The notes under the pieces: generated by a model | What the model was told of the DNA's origin: nothing | What the model saw: the letters and a program-made list of their open reading frames with translations, nothing else | The model's database searches: none | Program-made: the position numbers and the translations under genes | DNA from: Apus apus | Taxonomy: Eukaryota > Chordata > Aves > Apodiformes > Apodidae | Assembly: GCF_020740795.1 (NCBI RefSeq) | Contig: NC_067304.1 | Location: 4,764,056 to 4,828,055, forward strand | Reading direction: 5' to 3' | DNA: 64,000 bases | Shown here: positions 44,766-58,575 of the stretch, piece after piece | How positions within the stretch are numbered: the stretch's first letter is position 1 | Layout: every line of letters starts with the position of its first letter

Positions 44766-44824
44766 TAATTTTTTTTCCTTTTTTTTTTCCTTTTTTTTTT
44801 TTTTTTTTTTGGGGGGGGGGGGGG
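44766..44824 (+). repeat. Poly-T / poly-G tract in SRGAP2 5' leader
   Basis: T-rich stretch interrupted by CC pairs, ending in T20 (44791-44810) directly followed by G14 (44811-44824), only 9 nt before the SRGAP2 start codon. A further T-rich block lies at 44,583-44,634. If transcription starts upstream, as the CpG island implies, these tracts are in the mRNA leader. Confidence 0.8.
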
Positions 44825-44833
44825 AAAGGAAAC

Positions 44834-44900
44834 ATGACGTCGCCAGCAAAATTCAAAAAGGATAAGGAGATCATAGCTGAATATGACACTCAAGTGAAAG
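44834..44900 (+). CDS. SRGAP2: SRGAP2, first coding exon (partial gene)
   Basis: Encodes the first 22 residues (MTSPAKFKKDKEIIAEYDTQ, then VK) plus one base of the next codon, ending in a GTAGG donor. Human SRGAP2 begins identically except for Gln in place of Glu16. The full protein (about 1,070 aa) is an inverse F-BAR, RhoGAP and SH3 protein that acts in the Slit-Robo pathway on neuronal migration, filopodia and spine maturation. This exon is the very start of the extended F-BAR module. No second exon (expected to encode the peptide with QLTEQMKCLDQQ) was found before the window ends. A frame without an ATG stays open upstream through the homopolymer leader, but the ATG at 44834 is the family start. 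FAM72A lies head-to-head upstream. Confidence 0.95.
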
Positions 44901-45490
44901 GTAGGAAGGATTTTATTGTAGTCTCTCTCCTTTTTTTTTTTTTTTTTCCGCTGTTACAGCCTCGACTTGCAATTGTAGGAGTTTGCGGTGGATGTTTGGG
45001 TGGGGAAGGGGGGGGAAAATCATTTGCAGATTGCCTGGAATTTGCAGGGCTTTTCATCATACAATGCTGGAGCGGGTTTGCAGTGCTTTTTCTCCTCCCT
45101 GTGGGGTAGGTTCCTGCTGGGGTGTTGCTGTTTTAAGGTGTCACGGGAAGGGGCTTTTTTTTTTAACGGAATGTGACAAACCTTTGAGTCCTGAGAGCTC
45201 CATGTTCTTCTGCTTGCTGTTCTGAAATACGGCTTTGCATTTGAAATATGAGAGCCAGTTAATTGCTTTTTAATCCTTCTCCTGTCATGGGGATCGTTTA
45301 AAAAAATCTGTGTAGTGTCAGAAGAGCATATTTCCACTGGTAGTCACAGGGGCTGTGCTGAGGGTCCCTGTGAAGCTGTTTGTGCTAGAAAGTTCCATTT
45401 TTCAGGGTTTTGCTCGTGGTGAGTCCATAATATTGCTGCCTGTTGTTTGTTACTGTGCTCTTGAGTGTAACACCTTAAGGTTGCAGGGGG

Positions 45491-45533
45491 GGTGTGGGTG
45501 TGTATGCACACATATATATGCATACATATATAA
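45491..45533. repeat. GT/AT-rich simple repeat
   Basis: Alternating purine-pyrimidine tract (GTGTGGGTGTGTATGCACAC, then ATATATATGCATACATATAT). Such tracts are Z-DNA-prone and usually polymorphic in length. Confidence 0.8.
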
Positions 45534-48169
45534 ATGGATAAAAGTAAAGCATCAGTGTTATTCCCATCATCATAAGGAAGGCAGTAAAGGTTCAGAGGCA
45601 GATTTGCAGTGATCATGTAAGTCTTCTGCAGAATCCACTTGGCTGAGATTCAGGCCATCATGTGCCCTAGGTTAAAAAAAAAAAACACAACAAAAAAGAT
45701 GGTGAAATGTCTCCCTAGCTGCTTATTTTCACAAAGTTTTCAAGGCAACATTTATTTAACAAATAATTACGGCTTGTGTATGAGTTGATGTGTTTGCTGT
45801 TGGGAAGTCATGAGATGTGTAGTGATTTATCTCACCAGAACTTGCCTGGTGTGCTCATGGCGTGCAGGAGGGATGGCCTTTGGGCAGGGTTGGTGGAGTT
45901 AGATCAGTTTGATTTAAAAAAAATAAATGATTTAAATCTGAGTTGGAAACCTAGATTAAACCTGACAATTAAAATATTGTTTTGCAATTATGTACTTAGT
46001 GATTTTTCCTACTGGGGGGGCTGCTCATGGGTTGCAAATCATTGGAACGTGTTTTCCTGCAAGATGCATGTCCTGCACTGACCCTGCTGCTCTGCACCTA
46101 GGAGTAGTTTTGACATTTCAGTTCAAAAGGCTTATCTGAGCAAATGTAAAGCTGAGCAGGAGTTTATTTTTATTATTTCTTTTTAATTTTCCGTGTTCTT
46201 AAGGTTAGAAATGGAGAAGAGAATGTTTTTTTTTTTTACTAGTTTAGTTTCTATTCCTGTTTTCTAGCTGTCTTTGGAAATGGGAATTGAAGTCAGTGTA
46301 AAATTAGAGGCTTATATGTGCTTTCATTTTTTACCCCATCAGAGGGGGTGTGATAGATACAAGTCTGTAGTCACAATATTTGTGCATTGGAGACAATAAT
46401 GAGAAACAAGGCTTTAGAATTAGTAAAGCACATCTTTTCCCATCTCAGTTTTTTCATGCATTAGAAAATAAATCCTTCCTTTCTCTTCTTCTTCTTCAAA
46501 AAAAGAGGCCAACAAGATGGGGAGGATGGAAGACTGACCTGGATGGAGACTGACAGGTCTCTTCCCTGTGTGCAGAGACCCTTCCAAAACTCAGGTCATT
46601 CCTTAAAGTGCTTATGAAGAGGCCTGTCAATTAGCCTGTCAGTGTGGTCCCCAAAGTGAATTGTTGTAGGAGCATATGGATTTTTTTGCTTTTTTGCCTT
46701 ATAAAATATTTGTATCTTCGGTATGTGGGGTTAAGAAGATTGAAGCTGTGTAAATGGGTCCCAAGGAGCTGGGAGCTGGGGGTGTCCTTCCTGAATTAGC
46801 AGCGAGGGCAGCTGTGAGGCTGTCGTGGGGTGTGTGTCCCTCTCACAGCTCAGGTTTTCCTGCCCAGGGGACTCCAGAGGTGACAGCCCCACAAGTGGTT
46901 AATGGAAAGTGCTAACCCATCTCCTGCTTTTCCCTTGAGAAGGAGATGTAGATGGGCCAAGAAACTCAATAAACATGACAATACAGTAACTATCCTCTCC
47001 CTCGTCACCTCCTTTCTTTCAAAGTACAGGGAGGAGCTTCCCTTCTCCTCCTGGCTCTAGCCCTTCATGAGCTGCTTTGATAAAGGAGATTGCTGTCCCT
47101 CTGCTTCTGGCTATCAGGGAGGCTTTGAAGTTATATGTGCCTCTTCACATTCCGTGAAACTTACTGGACTTCTCCTAGATACCTTGGTTCTGAGTTGGAT
47201 GGTGATTTGGCTCCATAGGAAGGTTTCCATGAACAGTAAGACCTCTGGTCTCTCTAATTCCAGAGACATCCTGATTCTCACTGCTGCAGTGGGAAGATGA
47301 GATGGTGCTAAAGACAAATCCAGAAGTGTGGTGCTGCCTGGTCATTGAACATACCGTGGTCCTTACATAAAAATTTTGGTGTCCTGCTCAAATTCTGTCA
47401 TTAACCCTGGGAACAGTGCAGAACTGGTGTTAACAGGTTGAGTATCTTCCCTGTGTGTTGGGAAGTGATGCCATGAAGCAGCCAGTGCAGGAGTGAGATG
47501 AATCTGGTGTTGGTGTGCTGCGTAAATTGTAAGGTATCATATGGTCCTCAGATGAGAACTCCTATTTTTTTTCCTGGCATTGAGAAACATAGTGTTTTTT
47601 TCTACCTTCCATTCTGGCTGTACTTTGGAAACCGTGGTTAGAGGCTTCACTGGAAACCATTAATCCACAAACACGTACTTAAGTACTTAAAATTATTACT
47701 ACTGGAATGATTCAGCTTTGTTTAAAAATTTAATAGTCTTAAGTTGTTAATCAAAAACTATTTAAAGACTAGTTTGGTTATGGCTAATAGATCATTGTTA
47801 TGCAAAGTTTTTGGTTTCCTGTTGCTGAAAGAACTTGGTAGTTTTTCTTGTAGAACGTGTAGGGGCCACAGGGTGTTGAAGGATTCAACTTCTTGCTTTC
47901 TCATGGTCGTGAGCTACAGGTATTTGTTGTCTTCTTCCAACAGCTCGTTCTTTGCCTCTGGGGTTGGAGTTAGGTCTTCCCATGGTCTGTGCATGCAGCG
48001 AATGGCAGAGGAGCTCAACTTTAGGAGAACATTTCTGAAGATGAAGACTATTGACCCCTTGCACATCAAATTTACCATGTGGTCATGGACCATGAGGGAG
48101 TGATGTACTTGTTTCTAACTGCTTCTGCAGTGGGTGAGGACAAGCTTTGCAGTCTGTAGGTGCTGGTGC

Positions 48170-48300
48170 AGTGTATCCATCCTTGGAGGCTGCTGGAACC
48201 AGGCTGGATACAGCCTGGAGTTACTTGGTCTGATGGTACAGCTGACAAGAGACTGAGCTGGATGACCTGAGCTCCCTCTAGCCTGAATTGTCTGGTTATC
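48170..48300 (+). mobile_element. Diverged CR1 LINE 3' tail
   Basis: Weak but ordered matches to the CR1 3' region: ATCCTTGGAGGCTGCTGGAA, CCAGGCTGGATACAGCC, TTACTTGGTCTGATGG, then GAGCTGGATGACCTGAGCTC and CTAGCCTGAATTGTCTGG. The end octamers are decayed, so this is an older copy than the one at 51.3 kb. Plus orientation. Confidence 0.6.
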
Positions 48301-51300
48301 CCATGGTTTCTAGTATCTGGAGGTCCAACTACAAACTTACTGTTTTCTGCAGAAGTGAATTAACCTGCTGAGGTGTCCAGACAGGGTGGCTCTCCTCACC
48401 AACAGCACCGACCTTGAGTCTCTTGCCTTTAGCTGATGCAAACGAGGTCTGTGCTGTTTGGCTGCAGGGCTGGGCCACCTGCATCCAGTGTTTCATGCTC
48501 TTGGCAAGAAGTGGTTGCCAGTATTAGTGGACTCTTCTTGCAAGACTTCTTGAGAGTGCTTCTCTCTTTGAGGAAACTCTGAAGTGGCTGCATGTCATGC
48601 AGTAGGAGTTCTCCTGACAAGATGACATGGGGTCAACAGGGAGGGAAGTGCTGCTTTGATACGTTTCTGTACCATGTGCTTACAGAGATTGAGAGTTCTG
48701 TGAAGCTGGAAAGTGAGATTCTGTGGTCTCCATATGGAGCCTTTGATATCTGAAGCTCATCCCCTTGTCTGGATTGTCTCTCCCAATTCCTTTGTGCAAG
48801 TTGTGGTAAAGCAGAGATAATTAATTTATGCTGTGCAGTGTGTTCCATGCAAGATTTGGATGCTGCCTATCTGTGCCCAAGCACGGCCTGTCAGACTGTT
48901 TTTTTGGTTTAATGTATTAAATTGGAGTGTACATTTGCTGAAGAAAGAAAAGCCAGCAATTTATCTCTTAATTCTTCTTTTCTTTCTCATGTCCCATGAG
49001 AGCCTTATATTTAATTAGTTTGTGTAAAGCTTCAGTAAATAGCTTCATGGTTTGGGCTGCAGAAATGTAACGCTGACATTTTTTACACAGGGAGGGTTCA
49101 TAAGCCACTTCTGTCCTTGAGTAGTCTCCAACAAAGGTTAAAATGCACCTCTTGCAGATCCTGCAGCACAGCCCAAGAAGTGCTAGGAGGGTGAAAAAGA
49201 GATGAGGGAGTTGACAGAGCGAGCACAGCACAGAGGTGGCTGCGTGGTTATTCAGCTGAGGGTGTCTTGGATGAAGAGAAAATACTTACTAAGAACAACT
49301 TCAGGCAAGCCTCCCAGCTGCCATCAGACTCGGGCTGCTATAATGTCTAAAATCTCCCTCAAATTGTTGATAAATTTGAGATAAGTCCCTTTTTCTTCTC
49401 TGGGCTGGAGAGCTGATAGTTTATTTGGATCTTTTGCCTTAAATGCTGCTTAAAAGAGCCTGAAATGCTGCATACAAACCTCATTTCTGTGCTTCATCTT
49501 CCGAGCACCTTGAGTGTGATGGTCAGTGGTTTTTTTTAATCCTGGTAAACTTTTAGGGGTTGTGCAGTCCTCAGGGTCAGCAGCTGGAGTTTGGGGGATG
49601 GGAAGTGTGATGCTTTTGGTGGTGATTTGAAACAAAACTGGGATTTCTCTCAACTGTTGTAAGTCTGCTTAACTGTGCAGCGCTTGTCTAGGAAGCAGTT
49701 ATTTGTAGAACTTTCTTTTGGTTTTTAGATCAATACATTGAAACCATTCTTATTTTGTTGCTATACCTGTGCACGAGGGGATTTTCAGTCCTGTTTGTGT
49801 CACGTGTGTGTGATGATTTCTCCTTTGTGTATGTCTTCTGCTCAGGTCACTAGGCTGGTCACTACTGTTGCTCTGTTTGCAGATCCCAGCACCATGGATG
49901 TGTGCTTTGGAGGGTTGCAGCTGAGCTCTTGGCCACCTCTTGGGAAATTTAATACACTGTGTAAATAGACTTCCCAGTCACACAGCCTAATGTGGTGGAG
50001 CAGAATCGTTTTGAATTTTGAGATTTGAGTTTGTGTGTATTGGCTTACCATTTACATCGAAAATGTAAAACTACCTTTTAAGGGGTTTTTACAGTTAATC
50101 ATTACTCTGTGTGTGTAAGTGATTCCATTTGTTTGCAACAATGACTTGCTCCAAGCTCTGGCTATGGAGTTGCTGTAGGATCATCTGTTTTTGTGCAGTT
50201 CTTGATAGTGCTAATCCCTTGAGTTTTGGAGCTGGATTGGGCCAACAAAGCAGCCTGCTGCCAGAAAGGGGGAAGGAGCTGTTGGGAGACTGGTTTGATG
50301 TTACAGCAGTAGTTTGTATTTCTTTTTGTCCGAAGTACAGCTCCTGCTAATGGATTAGTAATGAGGATGGGAAGAGGTGAAAGAATGCAGACTCTTCCTT
50401 CTTTCCATCTCCAAAATCCCTCTGTTGCAGATTCATCCTGTGTTGCAAGGCAAGAGACCAAAGCTGATCAAAAGACCTCAGGCTGAAGCGTTGCAGCTTC
50501 TTCCAAAAGCAAAAGGAATTGCCAGTGTAACTCCAGTAGGTTTCTATAAAAAGTTCACTGGTGATGGCCAGTTTTCCCTAACTCCCAACTTGGGGAGCCC
50601 CACTGCATTTTTCCTTAGCTCCAAATTATTTCCTTTATGGGAAGGGCACAAGGGAAGGTGTCTTTGTCTGTTAGTTAACAGGGTGACTTTGTTTTTAATA
50701 TTTACTAATACTTGCACAGTTTGGGAGTTTACTTGGAAGAACCTATTTGCCTGCTCAACTTTTTCAGCTGCCTTTATGGAGAGTGAAAAGTCTAAACCTT
50801 TGAGATGGAAAGTATGTTGAAACACATGTTCTTTTGAATAGCTTTTGCTATGCCATGCACAGTTGATATTCATTACTTAGGACTTTATGTAGTTCATTTT
50901 TGTATGACTTTTGCAGATTTCATGCTTTCTTTTTGTGATTTTCTACAACATCATGGGAGTCCTGCTCCCTGAATATTGGCAACATTCTGTGGGCAATGGA
51001 AGCAAATACAGAGTTATGGTTTGATTTGCTGATGGATTAAAAAGTATTAGAGAAAATGGGAGCAAGAATCTTCCCTGTAATTCCATCATTAAAGACCGTT
51101 CTTCATCCCTCTTTTCTCTTCTCTCCTCGTGTGCTGCAGCACACTGCACAGAACAGTGCAGAAAATCTTTGGCATTAAATACAAGCAGCAAATTCTCAAC
51201 GTGCTCACTGGGTTCCCCCTTCCCCTAATGACTGCTTTTTCTCCAACATTTTTCTCTCAAGGTGTTGCTAAATGTGGTGCAAAAATTCTTAGGACTTGAA

Positions 51301-51512
51301 TCACAGAATCACAGAATGGTTTGGGTTGGAAAGGACCTTAAAGATCATCTAGATCCAACCCCCCTGCATGGGCAGGGACACCTCCCACCAGCCCAGGCTG
51401 CTCCAAGCCCCATCCAACCTGCCCTTCAACACTGCCAGGGATGGGGCAGCCACAGCTTCCCTGGGCAACCTGGGCCAGGGTCTCACCACCCTCACACTCA
51501 AGAATTTCTTTT
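51301..51512 (-). mobile_element. CR1 LINE 3' tail, minus orientation
   Basis: About 210 bp that is the reverse complement of the CR1 3' end: starts TCACAGAATCACAGAATGG (the terminal octamers reversed), continues TTTGGGTTGGAAAGGACCTT and GATCATCTAGATCCAACCCC, and ends near CTCACACTCAAGAATTTCTT. Close to the consensus as remembered, so comparatively young. 5'-truncated, no coding part. Confidence 0.92.
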
Positions 51513-54500
51513 CCAGAGGTCACTGAGATCTGCGCTGCCTATTTTATGACCTCAGACATGTTTCTTCCATGCAGAGGAACAGAACAGCAGCTCATCCATC
51601 ATCAGCAAGTCTCAAGCTGCAAATGCTGGGAAGGGAGGTGGGTTGGGGAACCCTCCTGTGTTGCAGCTTTCTGCAGAAGCAGGTGTATTGCGGGGTATTG
51701 AAGGGTTCTGTGATGAACATGAAGTGCTTTGAAAGCTCAGGACAGAAAAACTTGTAAATCCGAAGCAGCCATTATTAGCCTGAAAAGAAATTGTCTCCAT
51801 TTTTGTTAATATGTGCAGTGGATATATTAACGAAGGGTAATGACAAACCATAGCATACAAAGTGTTTTATGGGCTGTAGAAGCACAGAGCTCTGAGCAGG
51901 CCCAGGGAGGTTTTTTCCCCTGTGTTCAATAACCAGTTATTTAGAAATTTAATAAATTAATGTCTCTGTGAAGTGGTTTTGGAAAGGAGCCTGGTTTTGC
52001 TTTGGTCTCTTTCATGAAAATAACTCTTCCGAACTCTTCTGTGTTCTCTCCATCTGTGGGAGAAGGAAGCCTGCTTCATCCCGTTTACCCTTTAAGAAAT
52101 AAAATGGGTAAACCACCAGTATTTGTGCTGCATAGTGGGCTGCTTGTACCATCTGTGTCCCAGCCCAACGGGGTGGGCTCCAGTGCTGCCCAAAGATGCT
52201 GAAAGATGAACAAAAGACTTTGCCAGTAGAAGACTTAAAAGTGTGCAGCTGGAAAAGGGAGGGGGAAAGGGTTTCTGTGCTGTATGGAGGGAGGAACAAA
52301 TGCAACACTACAAAGGTCACAGGATACAGTAATGATGTTTGGATGGAAACTTAACTTGCTATGAATGAAATTGTGCTCTTGTGTTTTCCCCCTGGAGCTG
52401 AATGTCTAAAAACTCTGGATACTTGTTGTTCTGTTTCTTTTTTTTTTTTTTTTTCCTTTTTTTGGCTCTTGTGAACTTCCATGAGTCGTGCTATAGAAAT
52501 GAAAATAAATGGAAAACTGGAGGATGGACAGCAGCCACACACATGCTAGGAGAGGCTTAAATACCTGGATTTCTGTTGGGTTAATCAGAGCTGAGACATT
52601 ATTAGTTTTTGGTTAATCTGGTGCAACTGTTTGCAAGTCAAAGTTTTGTCTCTGCACAGCAAATGTGTGAGGTTCCTTAGCAGGGAACTGAGGATGTTAC
52701 CAGAGATGCCAACACTGCTGACCAGGGTTGTTGGATGAACTCAGAACTTGGGCTGAGCACCACTTGGAGCTGACCCTTGGGCCCCTTGAGTGTTGATTTG
52801 ATTTCCTGTGTGGTGTGAAGTCTCATTACTGATTGCTAAACTGCCTTTTCGCCCTCCATGTGCTCTTATCCTGTCCAGATTGTCTCTATTTTTTCTGAGG
52901 TTGGTTTGATCTTCTATCAATCCATATGTTGTCATTACCTATAATTAACTTCTGCCTGTAATGATAAATTACCAACAAGTGTAAGAGAAATCCTTTTATG
53001 TAGCCCAGTTGTCTAATGCCAAACACATTCATATGCATTGTCTTCATACTTAAGGTATTAATTTTAGGCTTTAAATCAAATTATTTCCCCCATCCCCATC
53101 AGAATGATCTTTGACAGGAGCTCTAAGGGCCTCTGTGCATCCATTAATTTCCTCCTTCCACTCTTTCTCCCCAGAAATCTCATCTAAAAATGCCTCCCCC
53201 CCCACCCCAAATGTGCCTCTGGGGTTCAGGTTGTAGGTTCATTTCAGATCACTTCACTGGCCTCTCTGGAACTCCCTATAGGTGGACTCATCTTTTATGT
53301 CTGGAAAGCCGTGGCAGCTGTTGCCAGCAAATGGGCAAGTTTTTGTTTGGGCTTGGTTTTGTTGTGGGTTTTTGTTTTATTTTGTTTTAAAACTTCCAAG
53401 CTATTTTCTGGTTAACATACTCTACCAGCTGGTCAGTCTTGCTGTGATTTATAAATTTGCTTCACTGTTGATGAATTTCTAGCTGGGGTGTAAGGAGCAC
53501 CCATGGTAGAAGGACACCAGTGCTCCAGGAGAAGGCTCCCTCCACGCTTTGGGAAGGAGCTGGTGATGGCCAGACCAGCACATGTGGGGTGGATGACTCT
53601 GTTGGTTTTCTGCTGAGGGAGGTTTCTCCAGAAAGCACTATCTGTAGCTTGTGAAGTTCCATAATAAATACTTGCTGTGAGCTGAAAGATCAGCTGTAAT
53701 TTTCTCCCTCCCTCTCTTGCCTTTTCCAGCTCACTTGCAGCGTTTCAGTGGTTTTATGGCCAGGCTTCATGCAGACAGTTCCCATTCATGCCTCACCCTC
53801 TCCCCAACCCAGAGCAGCACTGGCAGCTGCTATGGGTAGGACGAAATTGCTGCTAATTTGCTGTTACCTTTAGTTTAGGGATTTGGGATCTTGTGAAAGG
53901 TTTGCTGTTGCCCTTGCTGTTAGAAGTTATTTTTATGTTGACTATTGAAACACATTTATCTGTTCTGAAAGATCGTTGCCTCACCTTTCAAGGAGGAGGT
54001 TTGCTTTGAGACCTTCCATGGAGAGGTGCATGCAGAGGGTGGTGGCTGCATGGATCTAGAGGAAAAAGCAAGTTGATTTCTTATTTGTTTTAAATTTCTG
54101 AAAGCAGTCAGTACCCAGGCAGCCTTGCTGGGGCTGTCTTGTGGAAAGGTGCTTACAGAACTGGTTTGAATCTTTTGACAGCAATACTAAGAATAAATGC
54201 AGCTCTCTGCACTAAGAGCTCCCTGATGTACAAGGCAAACAGGTTCTTTTTCTTCCCCTGCCTCCTTTTTTTTTTAACTTCTAGTCTTGTGCCTCTCTCA
54301 AAGCTTATTTTGTTAACAAAACAAAGATCCCCCTACGCTTCACTACACATGCTTTTGGCTTATGGCAATAATGTTAAAAAATCTGTTGACCAGTAACTTC
54401 TTGGAGCACAGGTGTTCTCCTTTCTTTTACACAGAGTGGTTTTATCAGAAAACTCTTTTATTATCTTTCACTGTATGAAGTGTTTATTTACTGGGAGAGC

Positions 54501-57500
54501 TGAGTTTGTTTTTTAAGTAGCTCAAACAAAAATGCCTGTTCTGTTCAATGTGTTAACGAGCTACTCAGCTGTATCCTAAGTCTCTTAGGTTCATGGCTCA
54601 TTACTACATCACTTTATAAGCTCCTGTTTCACTTAACATTTTAAATGTACTTCAGTCTTTGCGATGACACCTTGCCTGTCAGTGGAAGTGAGAATGTTAC
54701 TACACTGTATGTTAGATTTATAATTGAGAACTCTTGTATCTGTAATATTAAAGAAAAAGCTGTCCAAGAGCCAGAGCTGTGTCTTGCAGATTTCTCTGAT
54801 TCTGAAACTTCCTGTAGCATATTTTAAGCACTGTAGATGTTATTCCTTGTCTACTTTGAAGCTAACTACAGCAAATTGTTTCTGGGCATAACTGTGGGTA
54901 TAATTGCACATGTATTTACAACTTTCCTACAATAACTATTTACTTTCTTACCTCTTCATAATTCCACCCAATTTTCTTTTAAATAGCTTTGTGTGTTTGA
55001 TGATCATAGGAAGAACATGCAGCCTAAGTTAGCATTTTGACTGGTTGCTTGGGGTCAGAACTGTGTGGGTGCTGTGTTCCCCTCGGGGGAGCAGAGGCAT
55101 CATCCCCCTGTGTTGGGGGCTGACAATTCACACCCGTTTGGAGGAGTCTGCTCTTTGGGTTGCTGAACTAGGTCTTTCAGCAGGTCTGGCACAGCTGAAT
55201 GGCATTGTGTTCAAGTAGACTGAAAGCAGGTGAAAAGATTAAAGGGTAGTGAATGACTCAAAATGACCTAAATCAAGGTCTCCAGTGAGATTTATGGGAT
55301 TCAGTTACAGATCCTGAAACGTGTTGAGGGAACGTGGAATTTTCTGTGCGTCTGGCAGTGCAGCCTGCCTGGCTGGAAAGGATGTGCCTCCTCTTCTGAA
55401 GAGAAGTTACTCAGGGGAGATAATACCATTGTTTTATATGGGGGGGTGTTACTTTTGTTTGGCTGGGTTTTTTTTTGGAGCTGATGGAATGACAGATCCC
55501 AGCATTACTTTGCCTGAGAGTCCATCTAGTTAAGAGGTGCTTGCTGGTCGGAGTAGGAACAGGGAGCAGGGGAATGCAGCTCACAGCTCCCTGCTCAACT
55601 AAAACTCTACTGAGTTTACTGTGAAGAACAGTAAAAACAATTGCATGAATGAGTTCAAGTTTGTGCAGCCTTGAAATGGATTGTCAGGTAGCTGGAAAGT
55701 GTCTGTAGGGATTCCCTCTTGACTCCTTTCTCCCGTCTCTTTTCTTCCTCCCTGATTTCTGCCATTGGGAAATGGTTTGGGTATTAAGTAGGAAGTAAAC
55801 ACTCCCCTGAAATTTCCTAACACAAACAAACAGGTTTGCTATTTTTAAGTGCCAGTTTTTTATATGATTCTTCCAAAGTTCTTTTTGCTCTACTGGGATT
55901 GAGTCTTGAATGACTGTTTTCTTTAAGATTTATTTTTAGGAGTTAAAGGCTTATGTGAACTTCAGTGCTGGCAAAGATACTAGATTGCCAGTCCTAGAGG
56001 TCAAATTTATATTTGAAAATTTTTAAATCTTTAAGCTGCCAAGAAGAGAGGCCAGTTGAGAATACTGAAAGAAATGCTAATTTCTTTGCTTCTTGTCCTG
56101 TGGTTTTGCTGATGCTTTCTTACTTGTGTGAGAAATTCTTGGTGTTGAAGCAAGCTTTCCCTGTTCCCACTGAAGTCTAAGGCTTCAGAGCTTTGTGAAG
56201 ATTTTCAGTTTAAATAGGAGAAAGTTCATGAATATTGAATGTTTCTCTTGGTGGTAGAGCAGGAAATGCTCATTGTGGCAAACTATATTTGGGGGCTGAT
56301 TCCCTGCCCTTTTCTTGTCTATAAAGTGCTCTGGTTCCTTGCGGTGGACTCGCCCATCCTACAGGATGTCTTTTCTGTGTTTGTGGTGAGGAGGGGTTGT
56401 GCCAGAGCAAACAGAAGAGCCCCTGTGCTGAGGAGACCTTCTCCTTGGTTGGTTTTAGGGCCTGGGGCCTCTTGCTTTCTGACCCTTTTAGTTTGTCCAG
56501 CAAGAGAAGGGTCAGGCCAGTTGCTGCCAGGCTGCTCTTGTCTAAAGCTGCATGGATAGGAAGCTTTCTCAATGCTCCCAAATGCTGCTAATCCGGATTA
56601 AAGTGTTAATGCTTCCTTCTTTTCTGGTTAGTTGGGACGAGGATAGGCAAAGAAAAAGATGCAAAGCAATTGGATGTGTTCAAGGAAAGGGTGTGTCAGG
56701 AGTGAAAGAAAATCCACTTTGCCTTGTTGGTAATTGGGGTGGACATAAACTTTTAGCAAGTGCCTGGCTCCTTGGTGAGTTCATTTCCTACGAGCCTTAG
56801 CTTGGTTTGAGGTTAGTTTGTTCATACTAACATGTTTTACAAAATGGATGTTCTCTACCTAGTGGTGACAGTGGGTATGTCTATTATTACTGATGGCAAA
56901 TTGGTTAATAATGTGGTTAGTCTAAATAAACTAATAGTGTAGACTATGTTTCTTTCATTGCCTAAGTTAATATTTTTGTACACCTACTATTAACTTCCCG
57001 GTGTGGGTTTTTGGGGGGGTTTAATTTTAGTTCTTTTGCTCCAGCTTTTTTGTACATCAGTTCTCTAACCAACCACTCAGGCCTTGGGAGAGTTTTAACA
57101 GCAAGTGATAATTCCCCCCTAGGAAGTCTTAAAAATGCCATTAGATACTAGAGGCTCAGGGCTTGAACTCCTTTTTATTAAGCTCAGCAACTTGTTTATG
57201 GCTTAATTGCTGTCATTTTGTTTTGGAAAGGGGTTAGTTCCAGTTTTCTCCTGTTGGCACAGTTGTTCTTAGATGAAGTGAGAAGCTCAGTGAACAAAGC
57301 AAGGGGAAGAGAGCTGGGTATCTGTGAGTCCGGTTTTGGGGACTGGCTTTTTTCTTTGCTTGTAAAAGGGTTCCTCAACAATATTTTCTTTAACATGGTG
57401 TTCATATGTAGCAATCTGCAAATTAGGAATAAGTAAAATCTATTTTAATGAGTGAGAAGTCAGTGTGGATGAGTCAACCTTCATCTTTTTAAGGTCCCGA

Positions 57501-58575
57501 TTCAAATTCATTCCCTGTTTGTAGCAACTGAAATGTCACCAAATGTTCACACTGTTGGAAGAGCTGGGAGTGGCTCCTGTCTCGATGATGGATCTTGCAT
57601 CATGCTGCCAAAGGTGGTGGGCTCCTAATCCTCCTGGCAGCTCTGGAGAAGCAGCAGAAGCCTGGATGGAGAGTGGGAGGATGAATCACTTTTCTGTTCC
57701 TCTGGACCCAGACTGGAGCTGGGAGGAGCTTTTGTCTCCTCCACGGCTGCAGATAGAAGAACAAATTCTGCCTTGGGTTTTTTGCAGATGTCTTATGAGG
57801 ACTGAGGATGTGATGGGGCTCCTGGGGCTTAAGTAGCTCATTTTTTTAGCTTTTTATTTCGGTGTCAGTTACGATTGTAGGAATAACCCAAGTCCATTAT
57901 TTTATGAATGGAGTATCACTTTGTAGATGACTATGAGGTTGTGCTGAGATGTGTGCAGTGTCCCATGGCAATGGCATTCATTCCCAGCATGTGCCTGCTG
58001 GTTTTGCTATGTTTGTTGTCTTGTTCTTGGAAAGCAGAGGTGCGGCTTCTCATTTCAGCTTCTGTGACTGATGTGCCTGATTTACTTAGTACCCATCATC
58101 TTCAGCAGCAGAGGGATGATGAATCAGAGCACAGTGGGATTTTAGTACTTGTACAAACCTTTTCAGCTGCCTTATTGCAGGAATACCAGGAGGCAGTGGC
58201 TGTGATTGGGAAATACTGACTGTATGAGGAGCATTCACTGCCCAGTCCCCTTCTGTAGTTCTTGGTGCCTCTGTTTGTCATGGATGCTCTTTAAAACTAT
58301 AGCCAGGCTGGAGGTGGCCATGGCCTGGACTCCTGTGTTGTGAACAGCTTTCCAGACCTGCACTGGTGCCTTTCTCTTAGGTAATTTCCTCAACTGCTGT
58401 CTTTCAATCCGAGACCCACTCTGTGCTGCTGGGTTAGTGGGCAGAGCTTTTTAAATTCTGCAATCTCAGAAGACTGTGTTAGCCCTGCCTTCCCATGCCG
58501 AGCTGACGTTCAGAGAGAAACTTGCTCGTTTTACACTTTAAATAGCTCCGTGGTGGGAGGGGGATAGTAAGAGCA

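Noticed and set aside
44597-44833. N-terminal extension of SRGAP2 through the homopolymer leader
   Set aside because: The frame is open but has no ATG and encodes only homopolymer-derived Phe and Gly runs. The family start is the ATG at 44834.
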